From assembly GCF_021044425.1 (NCBI RefSeq), contig NZ_JAJNEC010000004.1, positions 892,605 to 956,604 of the forward strand: a stretch of DNA of 64,000 nt, given 5' to 3'. Within the stretch, counting starts at the first letter, position 1. Every line of letters begins with the position of its first letter. Shown in pieces: positions 34,333 to 44,377 of the stretch. The position numbers and the translations under genes are program-made. This DNA comes from Niabella pedocola (GTDB lineage: Bacteria > Bacteroidota > Bacteroidia > Chitinophagales > Chitinophagaceae). Under the pieces are notes generated by a model that saw only the letters and a list, made by a program, of their open reading frames with translations, was not told where the DNA came from and did no database searches.

Positions 34333-35110
34333 GGTTGCAACTGAAGAAACGCAGTTTTTGAAACAACGCCGTTAAAGGGCTCTTATCTTGGTGTACTTCT
34401 TTTACCGCAAAGGCCACAAGAGTTTCGCAAATTTTCGCAAAGTATGTCCGCTGTGGTTTGCTTTACCGTGAGGCCTGCGAGCAACCATAGAGTACGGCAA
34501 GGTGCTGGTTATTGTATACCTCTGCGTCTATTGCGTGATCCTTGCGGGCCCAGCGGTTAAACATTTAACAACAACAGGCCCATCCCCGCAACCAGCAACG
34601 GATATCCGTCCGCTTCCATTACCCAGAAGCATGCGAAAAACACAAGAATGCAACAGCACGGGGTATTATTTGCGTACTTTGCGTGATCCTTGCGCGCCCG
34701 GCGGTTAAACATTTAACAACAATAGGCCCATCCCCGCAGGCAGCAACGGATACCCGTCCCCCTCCATTACCCTGAAGCAGGCGAAAAACACAAGAATGCA
34801 ACAAGCACGGGGTACTATATTTTGCGTACTTTGCGCGATCCCTGCGCGCCCGGCGTTTAAAAATAAAACCGCAGGAAGCTTCAGCAGTGAAACTTACCAA
34901 CTTCGGATCTATTTTTAAACGCCAAGATCGCAAGGGCATCGCAATGTTCCCAAGGAGCACTATGATACCGGCTCAACCTGCCATCGGGTACTTTGCGTGA
35001 TCCTTGCGCGCTCTGCGGTTAATATTTAACTGTAATAAGCCCATCCCCGCAAGCAGCAACGGATATCCGTCCCCCTCCACGAGCCTCTGTACCCGCGGTT
35101 AAACATCCCT
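34333..35110. repeat. Degenerate ~150 bp tandem repeat array
   Basis: Units begin with TTGCGTGATCCTTGCG-like sequence at 34531, 34679, 34831 and 34993 (spacing 148, 152 and 162). They share CGGCGGTTAAACATTTAAC, GGCCCATCCCCGCA, CAGCAACGGATATCCGTCC, and in the first two also GCGAAAAACACAAGAATGCA. Unit 3 diverges after its start, and unit 4 is shortened. The 34333-34530 lead-in holds related GCAAAGG/TTTCGCAAA fragments. No gene is seen in the array. Confidence 0.85.
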
Positions 35111-35174
35111 GAGATTCTTTGCGAAAAGCGAAATAAATCCCTCATTTTTGCTGCCACAACCAATTCCATTTATC

Positions 35175-36380
35175 ATGAAAACAAATGTATTAAAAGACAA
35201 CCGCCGGTCTTTTTTAAAAGGAAGCCTCGCACTGGGAGGTATAGCCCTGCTGAATCCCCAAAAGGCGCTGGCAGCGGCAACGGAAAAAGAGGAAGGTTTT
35301 AAGATCCTTGCAGGCCCCTATCTGCAGACGAATTTTGGAAACAGCATCTCCATTTTATGGATCACCAATAAGAACGCCGCAAGCTGGGTCAATTACGGCA
35401 CTTCGGCCGGAGCGCTGGATCAAAAGGCATTTGGAAAAAGCGAACTGGGATTAAAACCCGCCGGAAGGATCAATTGTGTAACCCTTACCAACCTGAAGCC
35501 CGGGGCTACTTATTATTACCAGATCGCATCAAAAGAGATAAAGGACTTCCAGCCTTATAAGCTTACCTATGGAGAAGAACTGACCGGGAACACCGAGCAA
35601 TTCGTAAATACCGACATTGCAAAAGAATCGGTTTCCTTTGTAATGCTGAACGACATCCATGACCGTCCCCAATCCATCCCCCACCTGCTGAACCTGGACA
35701 AAGGCAATCAGCGCGATTTTGTTTTTTTCAACGGCGATATCTTCGACTATCAAACCGATGAACAACAGATCATCGACCATATGCTGCAACCCTGCGATAT
35801 GTTTGCCAGGAATCTACCCTTTGTATATGTACGGGGCAACCATGAAACCCGGGGAAAGTTTGCACGCGATTTCTCCTCGTATTTTCACCATGTGGGGCAT
35901 ACCGCATTTACACTAGGCCCCGTGCGTTTTGTAATACTGGATACCGGTGAAGACAAGGAAGACACACACCCTGTGTATGCCGGCATTGTAGATTTCGATA
36001 CCTACCGCCTGGAGCAGGCCAAATGGCTGGAGCAGGAGATTGGCAGTAAGGCTTTTAAAAATGCGCCGTTCCGCATTGTAATGATGCATATACCACCCCG
36101 TTACTCCGGAGATGCCCATGGCGCGGTGCATTGCACCCAGGTGTTTGAACCGCTGCTGAACAAAGGAAAGGTAGACCTCGTACTCAGCGGCCATACCCAC
36201 CGGTATAAGGTGCACGCTCCCGACAAGAACGGCAATCACTACCCGATCATCATTGGCGGCGGCCCCCGAGAGGGCACCCGCACCATCACCCAGGTAAGTG
36301 CGTCCAGGAAAGAAGTCCGCGTTCGCATGCTGGACGATTCAGGAAAGGAAGTTGGAAGTTACCTGGTAACCCGCAAGTAA
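35175..36380 (+). CDS. Tat-exported purple-acid-phosphatase-like metallophosphoesterase
   Basis: This 401-residue phosphoesterase has a twin-arginine signal (NRRSFLKGSLALGGIALL), so it is exported folded, presumably with its metals. Residues ~50-140 form an FN3-like purple-acid-phosphatase N-domain (GPYLQTNFGNSISILWITN). The catalytic domain has the metal ligands in order: LNDIHD (~157), FNGDIFDY (~184), RGNHET (~219), MMHIPP (~302) and GHTHRY (~338). It likely hydrolyses phosphomono- or diesters in the periplasm. The ATG at 35175 fits the Tat signal best; a TTG at 35148 is possible. It is convergent to a second, frameshifted phosphoesterase beside SusC/D. Confidence 0.9.
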   Translation: MKTNVLKDNRRSFLKGSLALGGIALLNPQKALAAATEKEEGFKILAGPYLQTNFGNSISILWITNKNAASWVNYGTSAGALDQKAFGKSELGLKPAGRINCVTLTNLKPGATYYYQIASKEIKDFQPYKLTYGEELTGNTEQFVNTDIAKESVSFVMLNDIHDRPQSIPHLLNLDKGNQRDFVFFNGDIFDYQTDEQQIIDHMLQPCDMFARNLPFVYVRGNHETRGKFARDFSSYFHHVGHTAFTLGPVRFVILDTGEDKEDTHPVYAGIVDFDTYRLEQAKWLEQEIGSKAFKNAPFRIVMMHIPPRYSGDAHGAVHCTQVFEPLLNKGKVDLVLSGHTHRYKVHAPDKNGNHYPIIIGGGPREGTRTITQVSASRKEVRVRMLDDSGKEVGSYLVTRK

Positions 36381-36445
36381 ACATGAACAGCTGTTTTATG
36401 AAACTGTGTTCCTGCGCATGACCCGTTATTAAAACAGGTTATAAA

Positions 36446-36513
36446 AACCATTAAGGCATTACGTGTAGTTACGTTATTTATCTTTCTTAACCAATCTTAA
36501 TGCCTTAATGGTT
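36446..36513. terminator. 16 bp perfect inverted repeat between convergent genes
   Basis: AACCATTAAGGCATTA (36446-36461) and TAATGCCTTAATGGTT (36498-36513) are perfect complements 36 bases apart, with A-runs outside on the left and a TTTT on the right. The position between two convergent stops suggests a bidirectional terminator. It may also be the end sequence of a small dispersed repeat. Confidence 0.55.
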
Positions 36514-36554
36514 CTTTTAGTTGTTGCAGCCGCTGGCCCGCCAACACCATCGCA

Positions 36555-37428
36555 TCAATAATGATGCACGACGTATTCATTCGCTACCCTTCCATCGGCA
36601 TACAACTTCAGCAGGGCGTAACCTGGCGGTGTTTCCTGGTAATAATAGGGCGCTGCTGATTTTTCATTGCCCTTTCCCCACCAGAATCCGCTCATGGCTC
36701 CGTTACAAAAGTAATCGACATCATTGTACCAGGCACGGTCCAGCAGGTGCTGATGACCACTAAGACAAACCCGCACTTTATCCTTATGCTTATAAAACAA
36801 TTGCTTTAGTTCCTTATGATCCTTGTGCTGACCGCCTTCCCAGGTATTGGTAACGGTAAGAATGGGAAAATGCGACATCAGCAATACATGCATTCCGGCG
36901 GGTGCAGACTCCAGCTGGTGCTGCAGCCATTGAAACTGCTCATTGTCCAGCGAAATGCCATTGTTATTCCCGTCGAGAATGATAAACCGCCAGTTCTTTT
37001 TATCGATGCTGTAATAACGGTGTGGCATCCCCGCCCGTTCTGCCGCATAGCTAACCCCGTACATGGCATCATCCTTCGAAGGAGCCGCCCACCAGTTATC
37101 GTGGTTGCCCACGCAACTATATACTTCATACCCTTTAAGGGCCTTCATACATTCGTCCCAGCATTTCCACTGCTCCAATACCCGCTCGCGCGTAATATCC
37201 TTATAATCGGCGGCATGGATGGAGTCGCCTCCATTCAGGAAAAAATCAACCTTCTTTTTTTTAATCTCCTCCAGGCATTTTACAAAGCGCTCCGGCACTC
37301 CTTCATCCGGCCGTATATGTACATCCGTAATATGAGCAATGGTAAGTACCGGCAGCTGCTGCCGTTCCGGAAAGGGCCGTCCCTCCCGCTGTTAAAGCCA
37401 TACTTTTTAAAAAACTGCTGCGTTTCAT
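36555..37428 (-). pseudogene. Metallophosphoesterase of the SusC/D locus, broken by a frameshift near its signal peptide
   Basis: The intact part covers the whole catalytic domain: ITDVH, NGGDSIHAAD, CVGNHDNWW, MSHFPIL and LSGHQHLLD supply the metal ligands of a calcineurin-like phosphoesterase. A proper export start (MKRSSFLKSMALTAGG, ATG at 37428) is present but in another frame. Downstream the frame reads FPERQQLPVLTIAHITDVHI, so one surplus base lies between ~37305 and ~37400, most likely in 37350-37395. Total length is 874 bases, one over a multiple of three, and the restored protein would have ~290 residues. It lies 67 bases after the SusD stop on the same strand and so belongs to that operon. 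Mutation or sequencing error cannot be told apart here. Confidence 0.8.
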
Positions 37429-37495
37429 GGTACTATTTATAAAATGGAAAAAGCCTTTCATTCTGAAAAGCTTTTTCCTGGTTTAATGATCCTCG

Positions 37496-39295
37496 TTATT
37501 GCCAGCCTGTGGGTTGTGTAAGGTTTTTATTCAATACCGTTTGTTCAAGCGGAATGGGGAAATAATAATATTTCGGCTCTATAAAACTGCGGGGCGATGT
37601 ATTATCCTTGGTGAACATGATCTGACCGGATGTGCCATTGGACAGTATAAAATCGCCGTCGGAGATATAATATTTTGTAAGCTTATCCTTTACCGAAGCC
37701 GGCAGCCCTGCTATAGGACTTTCATCTGTTTTTGATTGCAGGATAGCGATATCGGCCACACCGTCACCGGTAACATCCAATGCGCCCAGGGCAGGCACAT
37801 ATATGCCAACCGGCTTTTGCGCCAGGAGTGCACCGGATTTCCAGCGATACAGGTCATCCAGGCGGAATCCTTCACAGGCCAGCTCAACGCGGCGCTCTCT
37901 GCGGATTTCAAGGATCACCCCTTTATTACTGCCCGTCACCAACGGATACGCTGCCGCCAGGTACGCATCCGGCGCGGCATTTGCTGCTGCCATATCCAAT
38001 GCTGGCATACCTACGCGGGACCGCAGTTTGTTTACCGTAGCGTTCAGATCTGTTTGGGCCAACGTACCTGATTCTGCTTTTGCCTCCGCATTGATCAATA
38101 ATACCTCGGCATATCTGAAAATAGGCAGATCCGTATAGTTCAGATCATACCCACCGCGCAATGCCGGGTCGCGGGGATAAAATTTCACCTGCAGGTATCC
38201 GCCAAAACTCGGCCGGGTTACATAAGGACTATTTGTAGGTGTAGTGGTAAAGCCCGGCGGCATAATGGTTTCGGCCAGGCGCGGATCCCGGTTGGCAAAT
38301 ATTTCAGTAAAGGTCTTTTTATCATAACCCGGAACTGAAGTAAACGGAGTACCGTCATTCATTAAAAACTCGTCTGCAAGACGGCCATTCAACGCCCATT
38401 GCCAGTCGAGCACTACCCCTGTATTGTTGGTAACACCCAGATCTTTGCTGCTTTTTTGAAGAAAGATCACTTCTTTATTTGCAGACAGATCGGCACTGGA
38501 GAACAGGGCCCTGTAACCAGCGGCGCCGCTGCCGGTAATGTCAAAGCCGCCGTTACTGATGATTTCCTGCGATGCGCTTATGGCACGTTGCAAATAGGTT
38601 TGTGCCGAAGCCTGCAGGTTTAATTCTGTATGATATTTCCGGTAAGTCCCCTCATGTAATGCGATCCTTGCCAGCAATGTTAACGCGCCCCATTTTGTAA
38701 CATAGGTGTTGTTGGTACGTGCCGGCAGTACATTGGCGGCGGCATATTCCAGGTCTGCCATGATGGAGTCTACCACCATAGTGCGGGGGTCCTTGGCTTT
38801 ATAAAGCATGTCTTCATCCTTGGTACCCATTACATGCCCATACCAGGGTACATCACCATAACGCTTTACCATTTTATAGTAAAAGTTGGCTCTGAAAAAA
38901 CGGGCGATACCAATATAATGATTAATCGCAGCCTGGTCGCCGGTGGTCTTGCCTGCGTTATCCAGCATATAATTGATGCTGCGCAGCTGATTCCAGGTAT
39001 TCCATCCGCCTACAGTAGCAGGTGTAATACCGCCGCGGATAAAATTATCCACCTCGCTTCCGCCTGTAAAAACCGATATGTCATCTGAAAATTTATCTCC
39101 TATAAATACATCGGCCCAGGTTGCTCTAAGCTGGGTGTAAAGGCCGTTGGTATAGGTTTCCAGGTCTGCCGGCGTATTAAAAAATTCTTCCTTGGTTACA
39201 TTGGTTTGAGGATTCCGCTGTAAAAACTCTTTCTTACAGGAAACGCCCAACAATGTTGTTGCTAATAATATGTATGAAATCCGTTTCATTTTCAA
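37496..39295 (-). CDS. SusD/RagB-family nutrient-binding lipoprotein (phosphoesterase locus)
   Basis: This 599-residue surface lipoprotein pairs with the SusC encoded 13 bases upstream. The SPII signal ends in LLGVSCKKEFLQ. SusD features include GIARFFRANFYYKMVKRYGD in the N-terminal TPR region, and FRYAEVLLINAEAKAESG plus ILEIRRERRVELACEGFRLD, DLYRWKSG near the C-terminus. It also has a typical ending (YYFPIPLEQTVLNKNLTQP). The ligand is unknown; the phosphoesterase that follows suggests a phosphorylated compound. The gene is complete and close to the family's usual length. Confidence 0.95.
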   Translation of the reverse strand: MKMKRISYILLATTLLGVSCKKEFLQRNPQTNVTKEEFFNTPADLETYTNGLYTQLRATWADVFIGDKFSDDISVFTGGSEVDNFIRGGITPATVGGWNTWNQLRSINYMLDNAGKTTGDQAAINHYIGIARFFRANFYYKMVKRYGDVPWYGHVMGTKDEDMLYKAKDPRTMVVDSIMADLEYAAANVLPARTNNTYVTKWGALTLLARIALHEGTYRKYHTELNLQASAQTYLQRAISASQEIISNGGFDITGSGAAGYRALFSSADLSANKEVIFLQKSSKDLGVTNNTGVVLDWQWALNGRLADEFLMNDGTPFTSVPGYDKKTFTEIFANRDPRLAETIMPPGFTTTPTNSPYVTRPSFGGYLQVKFYPRDPALRGGYDLNYTDLPIFRYAEVLLINAEAKAESGTLAQTDLNATVNKLRSRVGMPALDMAAANAAPDAYLAAAYPLVTGSNKGVILEIRRERRVELACEGFRLDDLYRWKSGALLAQKPVGIYVPALGALDVTGDGVADIAILQSKTDESPIAGLPASVKDKLTKYYISDGDFILSNGTSGQIMFTKDNTSPRSFIEPKYYYFPIPLEQTVLNKNLTQPTGWQ

Positions 39296-39308
39296 AAAGT
39301 TTAGTGCA

Positions 39309-42300
39309 TTAAAAGTTCATGTTTACTCCAAAGGAATAAGTCCGTTGGAACGGATAGGCGGCTTGTGGCCGGTTGCCATCTCCCAGCGATTCCGGATCCA
39401 GTTTTACTTTAATGTGTGAAATCTCAAAAATATTCTCCGCACTCACATAGAAACGTACTTTATCTAACCCGGCCTTTCTTAATAAAGTCTGCGGCAATGT
39501 ATACCCCAGTGTTACGTTTTTCACCCGCATATAGGCCCCGTTCTGCAGGTAGCGTTTATTCGGAATACCCAACTGCTGATACCCGTCTTCGGCTGAATAC
39601 GCCCGTACCGCCGGGAAATAAGCATCAGGATTGTCCGGTGTCCAGTAATCGCCGTTCTGCACCGTTGGGTTTGTCCAGGGTTGTGCAAATACGCCCCAGA
39701 AATAAATATTTGAAGCCCCGGGGTACCAGTCTCTTTTGCCGATCCCCTGCACAAAGATCCGGAGGTCGACCCCTTTCCAGCCTGCCGAAAGATCGGCGCT
39801 GTACGGAAGGCGGGCCCTGTTGTTTCCGATAATATGCATATCACCCGGATCATCTACGGTTTTCTTACCCATGTCTACTTTCCCGTCGCCGTTGCGGTCT
39901 GCAAACTTCGGGTCTCCGGGGTAGAATTTGTACGACTGATCATCGGTTCCCATAGCCGTTTGATTGGGTGAATTGGTAATATCCGCTGCGTCCTTGAAAA
40001 ACCCGATAATGTCTGCTCCCCAGATCTCGCCGATCTCTCTTCCAACATAATTATTGCCAAAACTTCCACCCAATGATTTTGTGGGGTTGTCAAAGCGTGT
40101 GATCCAGGAACGGCTGTCGGCCAGTGTAAGGGCCAGGTTGTACCAGAAGGGAGAACCGGCCAACTCGCCGTTATCTCTCCAGTTCACCCGCAGCTCCCAT
40201 CCTTTTGTTTTCAGATCGCCCGCATTTTCCTGGGGCACGGCCGTACCGAATACTGCAGGAAGCGTTTTACCTGCAATTAACATATCATTGGTATAACGGG
40301 TATACTTATCAAAATTAACAGACAGCCTGTTCCGGAGCAATGCCAGGTCGATACCAAGGTTTACCGTTGCAATACTTTCCCATGAAAAATTATCGGAAAC
40401 GGCTCCCGGAGCATATACCGCCTGGGGTCTTCCGGTTCCTAAAATATAGCCCACCTGTCCGTTGCTCATCGTTGGAATATACCCGTATTCAGATACGGAG
40501 GCCTGGTTACCAAGTGTACCATACGAACCTCTCAGCTTAAACAGATCCAATGCCAGTGCCTGCTTCACCGGCTCAAAAAAGCGTTCCTGTGAAAGCACCC
40601 ATCCCGCAGAAGCAGAGGGGAAGTATCCCCATCGCTTACCCGACGGAAAACGGGATGAACCATCATACCGGCTGTTCAACTCCAGCAGGTATTTTTCCCG
40701 GTAGTTATAGGCCAGTCTTGAAAACACACCCTGTACGGCCCAATCCCTGATGGTTTCATTATTGGTAACCGTTCCGGTAGATGTGGCTACTGAAGGCAGC
40801 GAGGGAGAGATCAACCCGGTGCGGCGGGTCCAGAAATTATTGTAATTAAAATATTCCTGGTTAAACCCTACCAGTGCCTGCAGGTAATGCGCTCCGAAAT
40901 TTTTATGAAAATCGGTATAGATATTAAATACATTATACGCAGTGGTTGTATTTTCATCCTGGGCCCATGTGCCCGTATTGGCGAAGGTGTACTGAACGGG
41001 GTTATTCGGTCCTGTTTTATACGCTACCGGCACATCATACGAACGGATAAGACCCGAACCTCTTCTGAATGTTGCATCTGCATTAAAGTCCCATACATTT
41101 TCGATGAGCGCCGCCTTTGCCGAAAACGTAGTAAGAAATTCATTCAGCTTGTCTCTGCGGCGGCCGCCTTCCTGCAGCACGCCCAGCACGCTGGCACCGG
41201 CGCTTGTCCAGCTTCCATCAGGATTCTTCGGCACATCGAGGGAGTTGGTACGGTTCACGTTCCAGAAGAAATCCCCATCGAGGGAAACCGGCGCTTCATA
41301 ATCGGTACTGGTCAGCAGGGTATTGTTTGAAAACCGCAGCCAGCGGGTTACATCAAAATCTATTTTGCCTCTTACATTATAGCGCTTATAGGTATCATTA
41401 CCAAATTTCAGCAATCCATCCTGCCGGTAATAATCCCCGGAAAAATAGTAGCTCAGCTTATCCGAACGCTTGGAAATGCTCAGGTTGGCATTGTAGGTAG
41501 GTGCACTGTTGTTATAGGCTTCTTTCAACCAATCGGTAGATCCATAATAGGCCCAGTTATTGGCATTGGTGGGGCTAATAATCACGGCGGGCAATGAGGG
41601 ATCCTCAGACCGTTTTTTTGCATATTCCCGGGCAGCTTCGGGGTAAAGATTGTATAACGGCTTTCCGGCCTCGTTCTTAATATCCATCACCTCATACGGA
41701 TCGGTAATAAAATCCGGCAGTTTCCCCAATGAGCGGTAACCCACCATGGCGTTCAGCGCTACATTGAGCTTGCTGCCTTTGGCCTTCTTGGTGGTAATCA
41801 ATACCACGCCAAACGAGGCCCGGGCGCCGTAAATAGCACCGGCTGCCGCATCTTTTAACACGGAAACCGTTTCCACATCATTGGGGTTGATGCGGGCTAC
41901 CTCCGCCATCGTGTAGGGGATATTATCTACAATGATCAATGGGTCGCCACCATTGATACTGGTAAAGCCGCGGATATTGAAGTTGGGGTTGGTTGTAGCC
42001 CGTCCATTTGATATGGTGATATTCAGGTTGGGGATCAATCCCTGTAACCCCGCTCCCAGGTTGGCAATGGGCCGGCTCTCCAGTTGTTTGGAGGTGATCA
42101 TATCCACCGCTCCGGTAAGGTTTACTTTCTTTTGTACGCCAAAACCCACCACCACGATCTCATCCAGGTTTTTATCGCCGGGTACCAGTTGTATATTGCC
42201 CAGGTCTGTAGCATTGATTTTTACCTCCCGAGTAATGTATCCCACATAAGAAAACTCCAGCGTACCGTTTTCCGGTGCATCAATAAAAAAACGGCCATCC

Positions 42301-42797
42301 TCGGCTGTAACCACTCCAACAGAAGTGCCCTTGATCCGGATGCTTACACCAGCAAGCGGCCTTCCGCCCTCCCCTGTTACCTGGCCGGTAACCCGTTGAT
42401 CGGCGATCGTAAGGCGGGCCGGATCAGCGGCATCCCGCTTTTTTATAATCACTACCCGGTCCCTGATCTCGTAGGTCACCGGCTGATCCTTGCAAACCGC
42501 GTCCATGGCCTCTTTCAGCGAAACATTGGAAACGCTGACCGTTATGGGTTTGGCATTGCGTAAATGCGATTTTACATAAAAGAAATTATATCCGGTTTGC
42601 GTGCGGATATCTTCCATTACTTTTTCAAAGGAAGCATTGCGTGCCGAAAGGCTTAGCCGCTGGGCATAGCCGCCGGCACTTACCTGCAAAAAGCAAAGCA
42701 GCAGCAGGCAGGAAAACACCTTTCTCATCAATAAGACACGGCTCCCGGGCCGGGTGCCGGAACATCCCGTTTTGTTATTAAAACACATACGATTCAT
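39309..42797 (-). CDS. SusC/RagA-family TonB-linked transporter with STN domain (phosphoesterase locus)
   Basis: This transporter has 1162 residues as given. After the signal peptide (VFSCLLLLCFLQVSAGGYAQ) come an STN domain (~48-118, ASFEKVMEDIRTQTGYNFFY), a carboxypeptidase-regulatory-like domain (~135-215, VTGQVTGEGGRPLAGVSIR), and the plug with the SusC signature (LIIVDNIPYTMAEVARINPN, VLKDAAAGAIYGARASFGV). The barrel ends in FQRTYSFGVNMNF. The STN domain predicts signalling to the FecR protein encoded upstream on the same strand. An alternative start at 42728 (MRKVFSC) leaves a more standard signal peptide. The protein resembles the first SusC of the window in plan but differs through most of its sequence. 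Confidence 0.95.
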   Translation of the reverse strand: MNRMCFNNKTGCSGTRPGSRVLLMRKVFSCLLLLCFLQVSAGGYAQRLSLSARNASFEKVMEDIRTQTGYNFFYVKSHLRNAKPITVSVSNVSLKEAMDAVCKDQPVTYEIRDRVVIIKKRDAADPARLTIADQRVTGQVTGEGGRPLAGVSIRIKGTSVGVVTAEDGRFFIDAPENGTLEFSYVGYITREVKINATDLGNIQLVPGDKNLDEIVVVGFGVQKKVNLTGAVDMITSKQLESRPIANLGAGLQGLIPNLNITISNGRATTNPNFNIRGFTSINGGDPLIIVDNIPYTMAEVARINPNDVETVSVLKDAAAGAIYGARASFGVVLITTKKAKGSKLNVALNAMVGYRSLGKLPDFITDPYEVMDIKNEAGKPLYNLYPEAAREYAKKRSEDPSLPAVIISPTNANNWAYYGSTDWLKEAYNNSAPTYNANLSISKRSDKLSYYFSGDYYRQDGLLKFGNDTYKRYNVRGKIDFDVTRWLRFSNNTLLTSTDYEAPVSLDGDFFWNVNRTNSLDVPKNPDGSWTSAGASVLGVLQEGGRRRDKLNEFLTTFSAKAALIENVWDFNADATFRRGSGLIRSYDVPVAYKTGPNNPVQYTFANTGTWAQDENTTTAYNVFNIYTDFHKNFGAHYLQALVGFNQEYFNYNNFWTRRTGLISPSLPSVATSTGTVTNNETIRDWAVQGVFSRLAYNYREKYLLELNSRYDGSSRFPSGKRWGYFPSASAGWVLSQERFFEPVKQALALDLFKLRGSYGTLGNQASVSEYGYIPTMSNGQVGYILGTGRPQAVYAPGAVSDNFSWESIATVNLGIDLALLRNRLSVNFDKYTRYTNDMLIAGKTLPAVFGTAVPQENAGDLKTKGWELRVNWRDNGELAGSPFWYNLALTLADSRSWITRFDNPTKSLGGSFGNNYVGREIGEIWGADIIGFFKDAADITNSPNQTAMGTDDQSYKFYPGDPKFADRNGDGKVDMGKKTVDDPGDMHIIGNNRARLPYSADLSAGWKGVDLRIFVQGIGKRDWYPGASNIYFWGVFAQPWTNPTVQNGDYWTPDNPDAYFPAVRAYSAEDGYQQLGIPNKRYLQNGAYMRVKNVTLGYTLPQTLLRKAGLDKVRFYVSAENIFEISHIKVKLDPESLGDGNRPQAAYPFQRTYSFGVNMNF

Positions 42798-42977
42798 TTT
42801 AAAACATTAGTTAATTGTAGTAGTGATGCGCCGCGTTGATATCCGCTGCGCTGTTTCTGGCATTGAAAAAATCGCAAACGATCCCCTATGCCGCTGGTTA
42901 AGTGCAGTACCTGTCCATACGCCTGGTTTAATAATTATGAATAAATGTCAATTTTTTGAAGCCCCGACGGCGCACCA

Positions 42978-44114
42978 TCAGGTCCGGGTTACATAGATTT
43001 TCTTCCCGTCGATACGGAAGGAAAACAATCCCGTGGCTTCCATGATCCCCAGCACACCGGATACGTTCTGAAAGCGCGACATAGCGCCTTTCATTTTATC
43101 CAATGGCATATCGCCCTCATAAATCACCTGTACATCATACCAACGTGCTACCTTGGTCATGATCTCGTATACATTCTCATCGTTAAATTCAAAATAACCG
43201 TTCTTCCAAGCAACAGAAGCGTCTGCGTTCACCTTTGAAATGGCAACTACACCCCTGCGATCTACCTTTGCCTGCTCCCCGGGTTTTAATGTTTGCCGCC
43301 CGTTGATTTTTACAGACCCTTCAAGCAGTGTGGTTCTTGCTTCCGGTTCGTCTTTATAACTGCTTACATTGAAATGCGTGCCGAGTACTTTTATATCCTG
43401 CCGCCCGGAGTGTACAATAAAGGGTTTGCGGGCGTCCTTGGCCACTTCAAAATAGGCTTCACCTTCCAGCTCCACTCTCCGTTCCTTTAACCCGTTAAAA
43501 TTCACCGGGAACTTTAATGATGTGGCGGCGTTCAGCCAAACTTTTGAACCGTCGGGCAGGATAATGCCGTATTGCTGGGCCCGGGCCGTGATCAGCGTAT
43601 TAAAGGCGCCGCCCGCAGCAGCCGGATGATTTGCCGGAGCGGAAACCGCCAGCTGATAAACCAAGGTGCTATCTGTTGTTTTGGTGATCACTGTTCCTTT
43701 CTGATCGGCCAGCTTTCCGTTACCGGCTTCCGAAAGCAGGATACGACGACCATCAACCAGCACCAGCGTAGCCATATTAGTACCGGGTGCAATATCGGGA
43801 TGCGGCGCAGCAACTATCTCCGGCCCTTGCTTCCGGGAGGGATGCATCCACCGGATCACACCGGTTAAACAGGCCGCAAATACAACTGCAGCCGCTGCAA
43901 TACGGAGCCAGGATTTCAGCGGAGGTATCTTCCGGTCTATTCTCCGGTTGATTTCCCGGAACATTTGCTGCTCCTTCGCAGGAAGATCAGCCGTATCCGC
44001 TTCGTCCTCCTGCTGCTGATTGCACCAGGCATTGTAAACCCGGAGATCCTCAACAGAAGCATTGCCCTGTTCGATGCGCTGAATGATCTTTATAAGTTCC
44101 TCCTGGTTTACCAT
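42978..44114 (-). CDS. FecR-family anti-sigma factor (second system)
   Basis: This 378-residue anti-sigma factor has a cytoplasmic N-terminal part (~1-65) and a membrane helix at ~68-86 (RIAAAAVVFAACLTGVIRW). The periplasmic FecR domain is at ~185-280 (GIILPDGSKVWLNAATSLKF, YFEVAKDARKPFIVHS, VLGTHFNVSS). The C-terminal STN-like DUF4974 module (~305-378) ends in GKKIYVTRT. It is expected to control the sigma factor encoded 263 bases upstream and to be contacted by the STN domain of the SusC downstream. The large gap to the sigma gene suggests a separate promoter or leader. Confidence 0.93.
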   Translation of the reverse strand: MVNQEELIKIIQRIEQGNASVEDLRVYNAWCNQQQEDEADTADLPAKEQQMFREINRRIDRKIPPLKSWLRIAAAAVVFAACLTGVIRWMHPSRKQGPEIVAAPHPDIAPGTNMATLVLVDGRRILLSEAGNGKLADQKGTVITKTTDSTLVYQLAVSAPANHPAAAGGAFNTLITARAQQYGIILPDGSKVWLNAATSLKFPVNFNGLKERRVELEGEAYFEVAKDARKPFIVHSGRQDIKVLGTHFNVSSYKDEPEARTTLLEGSVKINGRQTLKPGEQAKVDRRGVVAISKVNADASVAWKNGYFEFNDENVYEIMTKVARWYDVQVIYEGDMPLDKMKGAMSRFQNVSGVLGIMEATGLFSFRIDGKKIYVTRT

Positions 44115-44377
44115 ATTTAACGGGCATTTGGCTGCTCCTATATTAAAGAGACATCACCGGATCACATCCCCCAAAGACATTTTAACTTTTTTTTTGCGGC
44201 AACAAAAAACGATAGCAGCAAGGCATCATTATACCCGGATATTGCAACCGGAAGCCTATATTAAAGAGGCGATTCAATACCCGGTATCACGGGCGGTGCA
44301 GTAAAATTTTGAAGGTACCCCTGCCTGCAGTCCAAGGCGGGGCTGCGATTTCCATTAATAGGTTATCGGAAAATCCG

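Noticed and set aside
34531..35110. CRISPR array
   Set aside because: Repeats are ~150 bp long, degenerate and continuous, with no short repeat/unique spacer pattern and no cas genes.
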